A stretch of DNA of 64,000 bases from Splendidivirga corallicola (GTDB lineage: Bacteria > Bacteroidota > Bacteroidia > Cytophagales > Cyclobacteriaceae). The notes beneath the pieces were generated by a model. It was not told where the DNA came from. It made no database searches and saw only the letters and a list, made by a program, of their open reading frames with translations. This document shows positions 16,518 to 25,643 of this stretch, piece after piece; position 1 is the stretch's first letter, and the number at the start of each line of letters is the position of its first letter. The position numbers were made by a program, and so were the translations under genes. Where the stretch lies: assembly GCA_030442035.1 (NCBI GenBank), contig JAUJEA010000005.1, positions 422,688-486,687 of the forward strand. Direction: 5' to 3'.

Positions 16518-18065
16518 TTATAACAAGGGAGTAAAAATACGGCCAATAGATTCTTGCAATTTTTTGATAAAGGGTCTTCTCTGGAAATTGTCCAGGATTA
16601 TTTTTTCACTGTTTTCAATATCTTCCATGAACAATTTTTCGAGCTGGGTAGTAATATTGGTGTCATACACCAAAGCATTTACTTCGAAATTCTGGTCGAA
16701 ACTTCGCACATCCATATTTGCGGTTCCCACGGAACAAAAAATGCCATCTACCATCAAAAGTTTACTGTGTGTAAATCCTTTTCTATATACATAAATGTTT
16801 ACACCAGCTTCCAGAAGTTCTTCAATATATGAATTCGAACTCCAGTCATAAAGAAATAAGTCCGAACGCCCGGGAAGCACTATTTTCACGTCAACACCAC
16901 TCAATGCTGCCGTCTTGATTGCAGTCAGTATACTTTCATTGGGCATAAAATATGGAGTGGATATATAAATGTAGTGATCAGCGGTGGTTATCGCAGAGAA
17001 ATAAGCCTGCATAATACTGGCCCAATCTGAATCAGGGCCACTTGCCGTGATTTGAACCAAGCTTTTTATCGCTACATCATGCTTGGGGAAAAACTGATCT
17101 CCTTGTACAATCTTCTCACTTGAAAAGTACCAATCGGTCAGGAAAATTGCCTGTAAGCTGTGTACGGCATCACCTACGATCTTAAGGTGGGTATCCCGCC
17201 AGAAACCTAGCTCCGGATCACCTTCTACATATTTGTCTGCAATATTAATTCCTCCCACAAACCCAATTTTACCATCCACAACAATGATCTTCCGGTGATT
17301 TCTATAATTTACTTTATTGGCAAAAAAAGGAAATCGAATGGGCATAAAAGCAACGATCTCCACACCACGTTTTCTTAGTCCCCGTAAAAACCTCCTGTCA
17401 AGACTCCAGCTACCCACTTTATCATAGATAACCCGTACCTGAACTCCTTGTTGTGCTTTCTGAATCAGGATCCTTTTTATTTTTCTTCCGATCTTATCAT
17501 TCCGAAATCGATAGTATTCCAGGTGTATGTGATCTCTTGCATTTCGTAACTCATCAAGAATGGAGTCAAATGTGGCCTCACCATTGTTCAAGATCTCTAC
17601 CTCATTATTTTCCGTAAGTAGTGCCTTGCTGTTGTTAAGCAATAGTTTGATGATATTGATCTTGCCAAAGATCTTGCTGTTATTGAAATGTTGTCCTGAA
17701 AGATCCTCAATCTGATTTTTACTTAACAAATCTATTCGCTCAAAATCCGCAAGCCCTTTCCTTGAAAAAATCTTATTCTTACGATAATTTCTTCCAAAAT
17801 AAAGATATAGCAACATACCAATTAAGGGGAAAAGGACTAAAACCAGAATCCAGGCGATGGTCTTTGATGGTTTTCCTCGTTCAAAAATGATCAGAAAAAT
17901 TGTTGCGACAATGGTAAAGGAAAAAATGAGATTCAGAAAATTAGGCACAAAAACCCATTTACTTCCCCAATTAATATTCTCAAGAAATCCAAAATACTGA
18001 TTAAGTGTAAGGATAAAGCCCGTGAACAAAACAAAAACCAGTATAATGGTCACTGATTTCTTCAT
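16518..18065 (-). CDS. cls: Cardiolipin synthase (phospholipase D superfamily)
   Basis: 515 residues, inner membrane. Two N-terminal membrane segments (about residues 5-25 and 42-60, with a third at 70-90), then two PLD domains with HKD motifs NHRKIIVVDG (His257) and THSKLLMVDG (His433). It condenses two phosphatidylglycerols to cardiolipin. Length and two-TM-plus-two-HKD layout are those of bacterial ClsA. ATG start at 18065 gives a positively charged signal-anchor. No partner genes adjacent; HIT and greA lie upstream on the same strand about 65 bp away. Confidence 0.93.
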   Translation of the reverse strand: MKKSVTIILVFVLFTGFILTLNQYFGFLENINWGSKWVFVPNFLNLIFSFTIVATIFLIIFERGKPSKTIAWILVLVLFPLIGMLLYLYFGRNYRKNKIFSRKGLADFERIDLLSKNQIEDLSGQHFNNSKIFGKINIIKLLLNNSKALLTENNEVEILNNGEATFDSILDELRNARDHIHLEYYRFRNDKIGRKIKRILIQKAQQGVQVRVIYDKVGSWSLDRRFLRGLRKRGVEIVAFMPIRFPFFANKVNYRNHRKIIVVDGKIGFVGGINIADKYVEGDPELGFWRDTHLKIVGDAVHSLQAIFLTDWYFSSEKIVQGDQFFPKHDVAIKSLVQITASGPDSDWASIMQAYFSAITTADHYIYISTPYFMPNESILTAIKTAALSGVDVKIVLPGRSDLFLYDWSSNSYIEELLEAGVNIYVYRKGFTHSKLLMVDGIFCSVGTANMDVRSFDQNFEVNALVYDTNITTQLEKLFMEDIENSEKIILDNFQRRPFIKKLQESIGRIFTPLL

Positions 18066-18130
18066 GCTTTTCAGGCTTATTGATTAAAAATGAAATCCCC
18101 ACCTATGCGGATAAACCAGCGGGGTGAATT

Positions 18131-18526
18131 TTATTTAAAAGCTTCTGCGATTGCTCGAGCAACTTCTGCCAATTCTTCCTGTCCTGGATTGAGTTTTGGC
18201 CTGCTGAAATTAATATCGTCCATGCTATTTAATGGTACTAAATGTACATGTACATGAGGCACCTCCAAACCAATTACTGCTATGCCTATTCTCAGACAAG
18301 GCACCGAATTTTCTATTGCCTTTGCTACTCTTTTGGCAAAGACATTCAGATCGGCCAAAACATTGTCTTCCAAATCATATATATAATCCACTTCAACTTT
18401 AGGGACAACCAAACAATGTCCTTTTACTAAAGGGTTGATATCTAAGAATGCAATGAAATCGTCATCTTCGGCTACGATATGTCCCGGAATTTCACGATTA
18501 ATAATCTTAGTGAATATACTGGACAT
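18131..18526 (-). CDS. HIT-family nucleotide hydrolase
   Basis: 131 residues with the histidine triad HVHVHLVPL (about residues 92-100) and the family opening FTKIINREIPGHIV. HIT proteins hydrolyse nucleoside phosphoramidates and dinucleoside polyphosphates. Two bases separate it from greA upstream, and this greA-HIT pair is a common neighbourhood in Bacteroidota. The start at 18526 is an ATG at the family's usual position. Confidence 0.92.
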   Translation of the reverse strand: MSSIFTKIINREIPGHIVAEDDDFIAFLDINPLVKGHCLVVPKVEVDYIYDLEDNVLADLNVFAKRVAKAIENSVPCLRIGIAVIGLEVPHVHVHLVPLNSMDDINFSRPKLNPGQEELAEVARAIAEAFK

Positions 18527-18528
18527 AA

Positions 18529-19002
18529 CTAAAGGCTGATTTCCACAATTTCAAATTCCATCTTTCCGGCAGGAGCTTCAACCAGTGCTATTTCACCTTT
18601 TTTCCTGCCCAATAATCCCTTCCCGATAGGTGAGGTAACCGATATTTTATTTTGCTTCAAATCTGCTTCTTCTTCTGAAACCAAAGTATATTTCATTTCC
18701 ATCCCGTTTTTCTTATTCTTGATCTTCACAGTGGATAAAATTGAAACTTTTGAAGTATCAATGGATGATTGGTCAATGACCCTGGCATTTCCAACAATCT
18801 CTTCCAATTTGGCAATTTTTGCCTCCAAATGGCCTTGCGCATCCTTTGCCGCATCGTATTCAGCATTCTCGCTTAGATCTCCTTTATCTCTTGCTTCAGC
18901 TATTTGTTTGGATATATCTGATCTTCCTTTGGTTTTAAGCTCATTAAGTTCTTCTTTAAGCTTGTTTAAACCTTCTTCTGTGTAATAAGAAATCTTGGTC
19001 AT
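18529..19002 (-). CDS. greA: Transcription elongation factor GreA
   Basis: 157 residues. It restarts stalled RNA polymerase by stimulating cleavage of the backtracked RNA. The N-terminal coiled-coil (residues 1-75) ends in the acidic turn DLSENAEYDAAKDAQG, whose Asp/Glu pair enters the secondary channel; the C-terminal FKBP-like domain has TSPIGKGLLGRKKGE. First gene of a two-gene unit with the HIT protein. Confidence 0.96.
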   Translation of the reverse strand: MTKISYYTEEGLNKLKEELNELKTKGRSDISKQIAEARDKGDLSENAEYDAAKDAQGHLEAKIAKLEEIVGNARVIDQSSIDTSKVSILSTVKIKNKKNGMEMKYTLVSEEEADLKQNKISVTSPIGKGLLGRKKGEIALVEAPAGKMEFEIVEISL

Positions 19003-19329
19003 AACACTTATAGTTAAATCCCTGGCAATACAATTTTAATAAAACACCATAGTTGGTGTATCTTTTCTAACTTTACCCTGATATAAAAATAAAAAATAAC
19101 GGCCCCTATCACCGAAACCGTTTCACATTAAAGATAAAAAAATTTATTTAGATTTCTATCAGAGCTGGCAAAATTAAGAATTTGTAAAAGTATCTCCAAA
19201 AATGCCTGTTATTATTCCTGTATAAACTTTTGTGGAGGCAATACAAAATCATATATTAGCACACATTCAATAGCTATAAACAAGATTTTTGAATCTTTCA
19301 TTGATACAATCCGATTCATTTTTGATCTA
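19003..19329. other. Intergenic region between divergent greA and the TPR kinase
   Basis: No gene seen. It must hold the promoters of both genes, but I find no exact TAnnTTTG on either strand. ACACCA-N4-TGGTGT (19044-19059) is a short palindrome about 42 bp before the greA start and could be an operator or a small hairpin in the leader. Confidence 0.4.
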
Positions 19330-21390
19330 ATGTCAGGACAACGGTGTAAGCTAGGGCGGTTTAAATTCTTTTTCTTTGTCATATTGATTTCGGTGTGCAT
19401 AAATCACACTGCCTTTCCTCAAGATGAAGAGAAGCTTATAACTTTAGAAACAAGACTTATTCTTGTCAAGGACCATGAAAAACCCCATATTCTGAATTTA
19501 CTGGCCGAGGGATATCTACATATTGATTATGATCGGGCCTGGAAATGGGCGGAACGGGCTGAAAACCTTGCTAGGGCACTCAACAATAAAAGAGAAGAAG
19601 CCATAGCACTAAGAAATAAGGGCCGGATAAATCAGGTCTGGGGTGCTGATTATGAGAATGCGCTTAGCTATTGCTTTCAAGCACTTAACATCACTGATTC
19701 CATGCAGTTTGATATGGAAAAAGCTGAAACTATTATGGCGATTGCCCATATTTATGAGGAGGCAAGTGATCAGTTCCAGGCATTGAACTTCTATAAAGAA
19801 GCCCTGATCCTTTGGGAAAAAACAGGATATGCTGCTCCCGTTATTAAAACTCAAAATAAGATAGGTCAGCTCTACTTAAACTTAAATAACAACGAGCAAG
19901 CATTGATCTACCTTCAAAACAGTTTGAATGGAGCAGAGGAAGTCAAGAATGATACATTAAAAGCCAGCGCACTTTATTCAATGGGTATCTACTACAATAA
20001 AATGGGCAGTCATACCAAAGCATTGGATGAGTTAAAGCTATCATTGGAACTTAGAAGGAAAATTGAAGATAAAGATGGTATAGTTGAATCCTTGAATTTA
20101 TTGGGCAAAATTAGAAGTAGTCTAAACCAGTTACATCAAGCGCTTATTATGCACAAGGAAGCCAAACAAATCAGCGAGATTCTAAAAGACACACTGAAGC
20201 TTTCAAGAACGGCTAATTACTTAGGAATGGTGTATTTACAATTGGGAAACAACGAAAAATCTCTATCCGAGCTCAAACTAGGTTTGGATTGCGCTATTTC
20301 GACCAACGATAGAAGGCAAATCCTGAACAGCTATGATTACCTCTATACATTCTATGCCATCAATGCTGATTATAAAAAAGCCCTGGAATATAAAGATCTT
20401 TATGCCGAAATGATCCAGTTCATTAGTAATGAGGAAGATAACAGAGAACTTGAAGGGGAACGGGCCAAATACAATGTTGCTCAAAAAGAAAGTGAAATTG
20501 CCTTTTTAAAGAAAACACAGGAACTACGAGAAAGTGAGTTACACAATGAACAGGTATTTAGAAATTTCCTGATTGTTTCACTTTTATTGACTTTTGTGAT
20601 CCTTGGCTTACTGTATTATAATTTCAAGTCCAAAAAGGATCTCAACGAAAAACTGGCTGACGTCAATCAACAGATCAACCGTCAGAATGCAGAGCTCAAC
20701 AGGCTTAATACAACGAAGGACAAATTTTTTTCCATTATTGCACATGATCTAAAGGGGCCTATTAATTCTCTCTCGTCTTTTTCAGATTTACTTATAAATC
20801 ACAATAGCCATATATCGCAAGATGAAATAAAAACGATGGCAACTGATTTGACTAGCTCTGTAAAAAATCTCTCAACGCTTTTGGAAAACTTATTGAACTG
20901 GGCCAGGTCACAGACGAAGGGTATCCAATATACACTTGAATCAATTAGTCTACTTAAAATATTCGAAACCAATAAAGAACTATTTGAAACATCAACAAAG
21001 AGCAAAAACATTGACATAAGAATTCATTTGGATCAAGACATTGAAATTATGGCGGATAAGAATGCCATTGATGCTGTGATCCGAAATCTGGTTTCAAATG
21101 CTGTAAAGTTTACGCATCCGGGAGGGGAAATCATTTTAGAGGGGAACGAGTGGAAAGATTCCATTGAAATAAATGTGAGGGACAATGGCATCGGTATTAG
21201 GCGGGACCAACTTGATAAGTTGTTTAAAATAGAACACAAAAATTCTACCAAAGGGACCTATGATGAAAGCGGAACAGGATTAGGTTTAATTCTTTGTAAG
21301 GAATTCATTGATTACCATCAAGGAAAAATTACGGTAGAAAGTGAAATTGGTAAAGGCTCAACTTTCAGGATAACGCTACCTAAGCATTAA
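19330..21390 (+). CDS. TPR-repeat sensor histidine kinase
   Basis: 686 residues. A signal peptide or anchor (about residues 8-28) is followed by a periplasmic array of TPR repeats (about 40-365; e.g. ALYSMGIYYNKMGSHTKALDE), a short coiled coil, one membrane segment (about 412-432), a second coiled coil, HisKA with SIIAHDLKGPI (His472) and HATPase_c with NLVSNAVKF (N box), DNGIGI (G1) and GTGLGL (G2). This layout is common in Bacteroidota. No response regulator is adjacent and no receiver domain is fused, so its partner lies elsewhere. It ends 6 bp from the convergent pentapeptide gene. Confidence 0.92.
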   Translation: MSGQRCKLGRFKFFFFVILISVCINHTAFPQDEEKLITLETRLILVKDHEKPHILNLLAEGYLHIDYDRAWKWAERAENLARALNNKREEAIALRNKGRINQVWGADYENALSYCFQALNITDSMQFDMEKAETIMAIAHIYEEASDQFQALNFYKEALILWEKTGYAAPVIKTQNKIGQLYLNLNNNEQALIYLQNSLNGAEEVKNDTLKASALYSMGIYYNKMGSHTKALDELKLSLELRRKIEDKDGIVESLNLLGKIRSSLNQLHQALIMHKEAKQISEILKDTLKLSRTANYLGMVYLQLGNNEKSLSELKLGLDCAISTNDRRQILNSYDYLYTFYAINADYKKALEYKDLYAEMIQFISNEEDNRELEGERAKYNVAQKESEIAFLKKTQELRESELHNEQVFRNFLIVSLLLTFVILGLLYYNFKSKKDLNEKLADVNQQINRQNAELNRLNTTKDKFFSIIAHDLKGPINSLSSFSDLLINHNSHISQDEIKTMATDLTSSVKNLSTLLENLLNWARSQTKGIQYTLESISLLKIFETNKELFETSTKSKNIDIRIHLDQDIEIMADKNAIDAVIRNLVSNAVKFTHPGGEIILEGNEWKDSIEINVRDNGIGIRRDQLDKLFKIEHKNSTKGTYDESGTGLGLILCKEFIDYHQGKITVESEIGKGSTFRITLPKH

Positions 21391-21396
21391 CATTGA

Positions 21397-22239
21397 TTAT
21401 TGTTCGATTAGTTGAGGGCATTCTCTTTTAAGTTCTTCCAAAACCTCATCGTCAAATTTTGCAAGGTAGCATGTTTTCACCCTTTTTATTTGCTCGATCG
21501 TGAGACCAGTAACGTTTCTTAAATCTGCCCTGTACAGGTTAGCATTATCAAAAACTGCACCTGTAACATATGCTCCTCGTAAATCGGCTTCCATCATGAA
21601 AGCATTGTTGAAGTCGGCCTTAATTAAAAAAGCATTTGTAAGGTCGGATTTAATTAGAAAGGCATCTTTGAAATTTGCGCCACTGGCGTAAGCGCCCCTG
21701 AGGCTTGCCTGGTTTAAGCTTGCACTCTCCAGGTTTGTCTGGTTAAGTCTCGCCTCATCCAGGTTGCATTCTATGAGATTGGCATAGGATAAATTTGCCG
21801 AATTTAGATTTGAACCCTTAAGAACAACATAGTTCAGATTGGTTTTAGCCAAATAACAATTCACCAAATTAATGCTGAAGATCTGGTGTCTGTTCAGTCT
21901 TTTAATATTACCCACATTTCGAAAGGCTGCTTCATCAGATTCCCAAAGCCGGAAATCATCAATCTCATCTTTATAAGTTCTTATTCTAAGCCTTCTCTCC
22001 CCACTTTTATTGAGCCAGAAAATCAATATACCAATGATCAGAATATCGAAAAGCATACCATGAGCCTCAGCCAGGACATTGAGATAAAATTCTTCAAATT
22101 CGTGTAGGTAGAATCTAAGACTCAATCCAATCACCAAGACTGATAACAATAAAAAAACCAAAAAAGAAGTCAGAATTGGTTTTTCAATGGTATTCTCAAA
22201 AGTGCGCCGCCATTTCTTTAAGACAGTATAAAAAGACAT
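21397..22239 (-). CDS. Pentapeptide-repeat protein with two N-terminal membrane segments
   Basis: 280 residues from ATG 22239 (the longer frame starts with TTG). Two hydrophobic segments (about residues 22-42 and 55-77) anchor it; a linker precedes about 20 pentapeptide repeats A(D/N)LXX (about residues 135-245), for example SYANLIECNLDEARLNQTNL, which form a right-handed quadrilateral beta-helix. Function of membrane-anchored members is unknown; the Qnr-type gyrase mimics lack membrane segments, so resistance is not implied. It converges on the histidine kinase gene. Confidence 0.85.
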   Translation of the reverse strand: MSFYTVLKKWRRTFENTIEKPILTSFLVFLLLSVLVIGLSLRFYLHEFEEFYLNVLAEAHGMLFDILIIGILIFWLNKSGERRLRIRTYKDEIDDFRLWESDEAAFRNVGNIKRLNRHQIFSINLVNCYLAKTNLNYVVLKGSNLNSANLSYANLIECNLDEARLNQTNLESASLNQASLRGAYASGANFKDAFLIKSDLTNAFLIKADFNNAFMMEADLRGAYVTGAVFDNANLYRADLRNVTGLTIEQIKRVKTCYLAKFDDEVLEELKRECPQLIEQ

Positions 22240-22411
22240 AAGCAGTTTTGGCAAATATTTAAAGTGGCTAAAATAGAGGTTTGGGAAAGTATTTAATATT
22301 GAATAACAGGTCCAAAATTACATTACTATAGATTCAATATGATTTTGAAGAAGTGCCCAAATCAGAGCATAAAGGGCTATTTTCGGCTTAGCAAGGATAT
22401 TTACAAGCCTT

Positions 22412-23350
22412 TCAGGAAATATTAAGTTTTTTTATCTTTTTGTAAAGAACCTGACTTATTTTTTCATAGGATTCATGAGACCAGCCGGCTACATGGGGTG
22501 TGAAGAGTATTTTATTTGAAGTTTTTAAATAAGTATAGACTTCATTTTGGCTGGCATTCAAAGAATTATATTTTTCATATTCCAGCACATCCAACCCTGC
22601 ACCCAGTATTTTCCCCTTTTCTAATTGCCGCTTTAAAGCCTCCAGAACCAATATTTCCCCCCTGGCTGTATTAATCAGATATATGTTTTTTTTAAACTTA
22701 CTCAGGTAGTCATCATTGATCATTGACTTAGTCTCATGGGTTAATGGGACATGAAAACTTACAACCTCCGACCTTGAAAAAATCTCATTCATTCCGACTT
22801 CCTTCACATATTTATCAGAGAAATTTTCTTTATACTTATCATAAGCGATCACTTCACAAGCAAAACCTGATAACCTTTGGGCCACGGCATTTCCCATATG
22901 GCCATACCCGATCAGACCAATTGTTTTACCCATAATCTCATGGCCCCGATTGCCTTCTCTATCCCATATACCATCTTTCACTTGCCGGTCTGCCAAATGT
23001 AGCTTATTAAAGAGTGTCAGCAACATACCTACTGTATGTTCCCCTACTGCATCCCGATTACCTTCAGGCGCATTCACTACCTTGATATTTCTGCGTTCAA
23101 CTTCAGTCACATCAATTTGATCTACCCCGGCACCAGCCCTTGCGATGAATTTTAACTTGTTTGCTGCTTCTAAAAATTCCTTGTCAATGGAAGTCTTACT
23201 TCTAATGATCACACCATCGAAATCTCCGATAATTTCCAGGATTTCGTTTCGCCGTATTTCCGGTTGATAGGCAATCATAAAACCTTCTTTCTCCAGGAGC
23301 TCTACAATGCTCTCATGCATTTCATCAATAATCAGGCATGATTTTCCCAT
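22412..23350 (-). CDS. D-2-hydroxyacid dehydrogenase (phosphoglycerate dehydrogenase-like)
   Basis: 312 residues from ATG 23350, which lies 19 bases after the mgtE stop; a longer frame would overlap mgtE and begins badly. N-terminal substrate domain, NAD-binding motif LIGYGHMGNAVA (about residues 144-155), catalytic Arg in NTARGEIL, Glu region, and His in TPHVAGW near the C-terminus. The family includes SerA, the first step of serine synthesis; there is no ACT domain. Without a serC neighbour the exact substrate is uncertain. Third gene of rsmA-mgtE-dehydrogenase. Confidence 0.85.
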   Translation of the reverse strand: MGKSCLIIDEMHESIVELLEKEGFMIAYQPEIRRNEILEIIGDFDGVIIRSKTSIDKEFLEAANKLKFIARAGAGVDQIDVTEVERRNIKVVNAPEGNRDAVGEHTVGMLLTLFNKLHLADRQVKDGIWDREGNRGHEIMGKTIGLIGYGHMGNAVAQRLSGFACEVIAYDKYKENFSDKYVKEVGMNEIFSRSEVVSFHVPLTHETKSMINDDYLSKFKKNIYLINTARGEILVLEALKRQLEKGKILGAGLDVLEYEKYNSLNASQNEVYTYLKTSNKILFTPHVAGWSHESYEKISQVLYKKIKKLNIS

Positions 23351-23369
23351 AACTTTGATCAGGCTGGGG

Positions 23370-24731
23370 TTAGTATAAAACGTAAAAGATGATAAAATAA
23401 ACTCCGAGACCAAGCAGGTCGTTTGCAGTGGTAATAAAGGGACCGGATGCTAATGCAGGATTGATGCCCATTTTATCAAGTACGAGAGGTGTCAATGTTC
23501 CGGTGAATGATGCTAGTAAAACTACACTTACCAGAGAAGTGGAAACAACAATTGCCAATCTGATATCATTATCAATTAATAAATAACTTGTAATGAAGAC
23601 CACGGCACCTAACACGGCACCATTAATGATTGCAACGAGTAGCGCTTTTAATAACCTCTTGAAAGTATTCTCTTCAAAAACTGATTTATTCGCCAAACTC
23701 TGAACAATGATTGAGGATGATTGGATACCAACATTTCCGCCAGTAGCCATGATCAACGGAACAAAAAAAGCCATAGCGGTAACACTTTTAATTGCCTCCT
23801 CGAAAAAGCCCATAACTTTGGCAGCTAAAATACCCCCGGCTAATCCAATGACGAGCCATGGAAGTCTAGCCCGTGCAGAAACCCAAAGGCTATCATCCTC
23901 TTCAACATCCTCAGAAATACCTGACATCAATTGTCTTTCCTGTTCTGCTAATTCAGTAATTACATCTACGATATCATCAATGGTAATTCTTCCAACCAAT
24001 TTACCATGAACATTGACCACCGGCACCGCTTCCAAATCATATTTCCTCATAATTGAAGCCACCTCTTCCTCATCCATGAACGTTTCCACGGAAGCAATGT
24101 CATCTTCGTATATATCCGCGATCTTCTTGTTGTCATCAGCGAGAATGATCCTTTTCAGCGAAACCCTTCCCAGCAATTTATCCTTGTTATCAACAACATA
24201 AACAGAATAGATCTTTTGAACGTTACCAGCCTGCCTTCTAATCTCTTCAATACATTGTACAACTGTCCAATTGATGTTAGCACGAATCATTTCCTTTGCC
24301 ATCAACCCACCGGCACTATCTTCTTCATAGCGCAATAGCTCAAGGATATTAGCAGTTTTTTCCTGATTTTCTATTTTTGAAATGACCTCCTGGCGAGCCT
24401 TTAAAGGCAGTTCATTTAATATATCAGCAGAATCATCCGAATCGAGGTAATCGATAAACTTGGCAATTTCTACTGAATCAAATTCCTTTAAGAAGCTTTT
24501 TTGTGTATCATCATCCAGATCACTGATGATATTGGCTCCTACCTCTACATCCAATAAGTCAATAACGAATTTGGAATCTGCCGAATTAAATTCTTCCAAT
24601 ACAGAGGAAATATCCGCATGATTCACACCATCCATTGTGGTTTTTATGAAGTCCTTATCGTCACCGTCTATGGCATTTTTGAGTTTTTCCAAATACTCCT
24701 TAGACAGCTCAAATTGTGCGTTTACATCCAA
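23370..24731 (-). CDS. mgtE: Magnesium transporter MgtE
   Basis: 453 residues: N-terminal MgtE helical domain (about 20-130), two CBS domains (about 135-255) that sense Mg2+, a plug helix, and five membrane segments (about 285-450) with the MATGGNVGIQSSS signature that lines the pore. No ATG is available; TTG 24731 lies inside the end of rsmA (10-base overlap), suggesting translational coupling. Gene order rsmA-mgtE recurs in Bacteroidota. Confidence 0.93.
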   Translation of the reverse strand: MDVNAQFELSKEYLEKLKNAIDGDDKDFIKTTMDGVNHADISSVLEEFNSADSKFVIDLLDVEVGANIISDLDDDTQKSFLKEFDSVEIAKFIDYLDSDDSADILNELPLKARQEVISKIENQEKTANILELLRYEEDSAGGLMAKEMIRANINWTVVQCIEEIRRQAGNVQKIYSVYVVDNKDKLLGRVSLKRIILADDNKKIADIYEDDIASVETFMDEEEVASIMRKYDLEAVPVVNVHGKLVGRITIDDIVDVITELAEQERQLMSGISEDVEEDDSLWVSARARLPWLVIGLAGGILAAKVMGFFEEAIKSVTAMAFFVPLIMATGGNVGIQSSSIIVQSLANKSVFEENTFKRLLKALLVAIINGAVLGAVVFITSYLLIDNDIRLAIVVSTSLVSVVLLASFTGTLTPLVLDKMGINPALASGPFITTANDLLGLGVYFIIFYVLY

Positions 24732-25510
24732 CTTGATTGTAGTTTAAATGTCAGATCAATGAAATCATTGACCGAAAGTTGTTCAGCTCTTTTACCCAGC
24801 ACATCCAATCCTTCCATTTCCGCTGGCAAATTTATCTTTTTTAATGCGTTGCGCAATGTTTTTCTACGATTTTGGAATCCGGATTTTACAACCTTCTTAA
24901 AAAGTTGTTCATCACATTTCAATTGCGAAGTACTATTTCTAATTAACCTGATCACTGCAGATTTCACCTTTGGAGGAGGGTGAAATACATGCGGTTCAAC
25001 AGTAAATAAATATTCCACCTCATAGAAAGCTTGTAGCAAAACGCTTAGAATACCATAAATCTTGCCACCGGGCTTAGCCACAATCCTTTCAGCAACCTCT
25101 TTTTGCAACATACAAACCACCTCCGGAACCTGATCTTTTAGTTCCAGGGTCTTAAAAAAAATCTGGGATGATATATTGTATGGAAAATTTCCAATAATAG
25201 CGACCTTGTCCTTGATCGTATCAGAGATATTCATCCTGAGGAAATCACCATGAATCACTTCCAAGCCTTTCCGATCTCCATAGCGATCGTTTAAAAAAGC
25301 GATTGATTCTTTGTCAACATCCACCGCATATATATTTATCAATGGATGCTCTTTCATCAAAAAATCAGTAAGAACCCCCATTCCAGGACCAACCTCCAGT
25401 ATATTTTGGTAATCCAAATGCCCGGTTAACGACTGTGCAATTTTCTCCGCGATCCTCAAGTCTCTAAGAAAGTGTTGTCCTAAATACTTTTTGGGCCTTA
25501 CTTTAGTCAT
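24722..25510 (-). CDS. rsmA: 16S rRNA (adenine1518-N6/adenine1519-N6)-dimethyltransferase
   Basis: 262 residues (KsgA). Dimethylates two adenines near the 3' end of 16S rRNA late in small-subunit assembly. KKYLGQHFLRD at the start, SAM-binding LEVGPGMGVLTDFL (about residues 39-52), and catalytic GNFPYNISSQIF (NFPY in place of NLPY, an accepted variant). First gene of a three-gene operon; a -7-like box lies upstream. Confidence 0.95.
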   Translation of the reverse strand: MTKVRPKKYLGQHFLRDLRIAEKIAQSLTGHLDYQNILEVGPGMGVLTDFLMKEHPLINIYAVDVDKESIAFLNDRYGDRKGLEVIHGDFLRMNISDTIKDKVAIIGNFPYNISSQIFFKTLELKDQVPEVVCMLQKEVAERIVAKPGGKIYGILSVLLQAFYEVEYLFTVEPHVFHPPPKVKSAVIRLIRNSTSQLKCDEQLFKKVVKSGFQNRRKTLRNALKKINLPAEMEGLDVLGKRAEQLSVNDFIDLTFKLQSSWM

Positions 25511-25537
25511 AATAATAAATTATATAAATTGCGGATT

Positions 25538-25545
25538 CAAAACTA
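25538..25545 (-). promoter_or_regulatory. Possible -7 element for rsmA operon
   Basis: Minus-strand TAGTTTTG matches TAnnTTTG and lies about 28 bp before the rsmA start. No TTG at the expected spacing, so support is moderate. Confidence 0.35.
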
Positions 25546-25643
25546 CTACAATACTGGTTAAAGCATAACAGATTATTGATAATAGTTCATCCTTTGAAAT
25601 TGTGATTTGATCTTACCGTCTAAAGTGTAAGTAGCATTTAATA

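Noticed and set aside
21500..21850. Tandem DNA repeat in the pentapeptide gene
   Set aside because: Periodicity of 15 bases comes from the five-residue repeat, with diverged codons; it is a protein repeat, not a separate element.
22396..23413. Longer start for the hydroxyacid dehydrogenase (21 extra codons)
   Set aside because: The extra part overlaps the end of mgtE and does not look like the family's N-terminus; ATG 23350 fits better.
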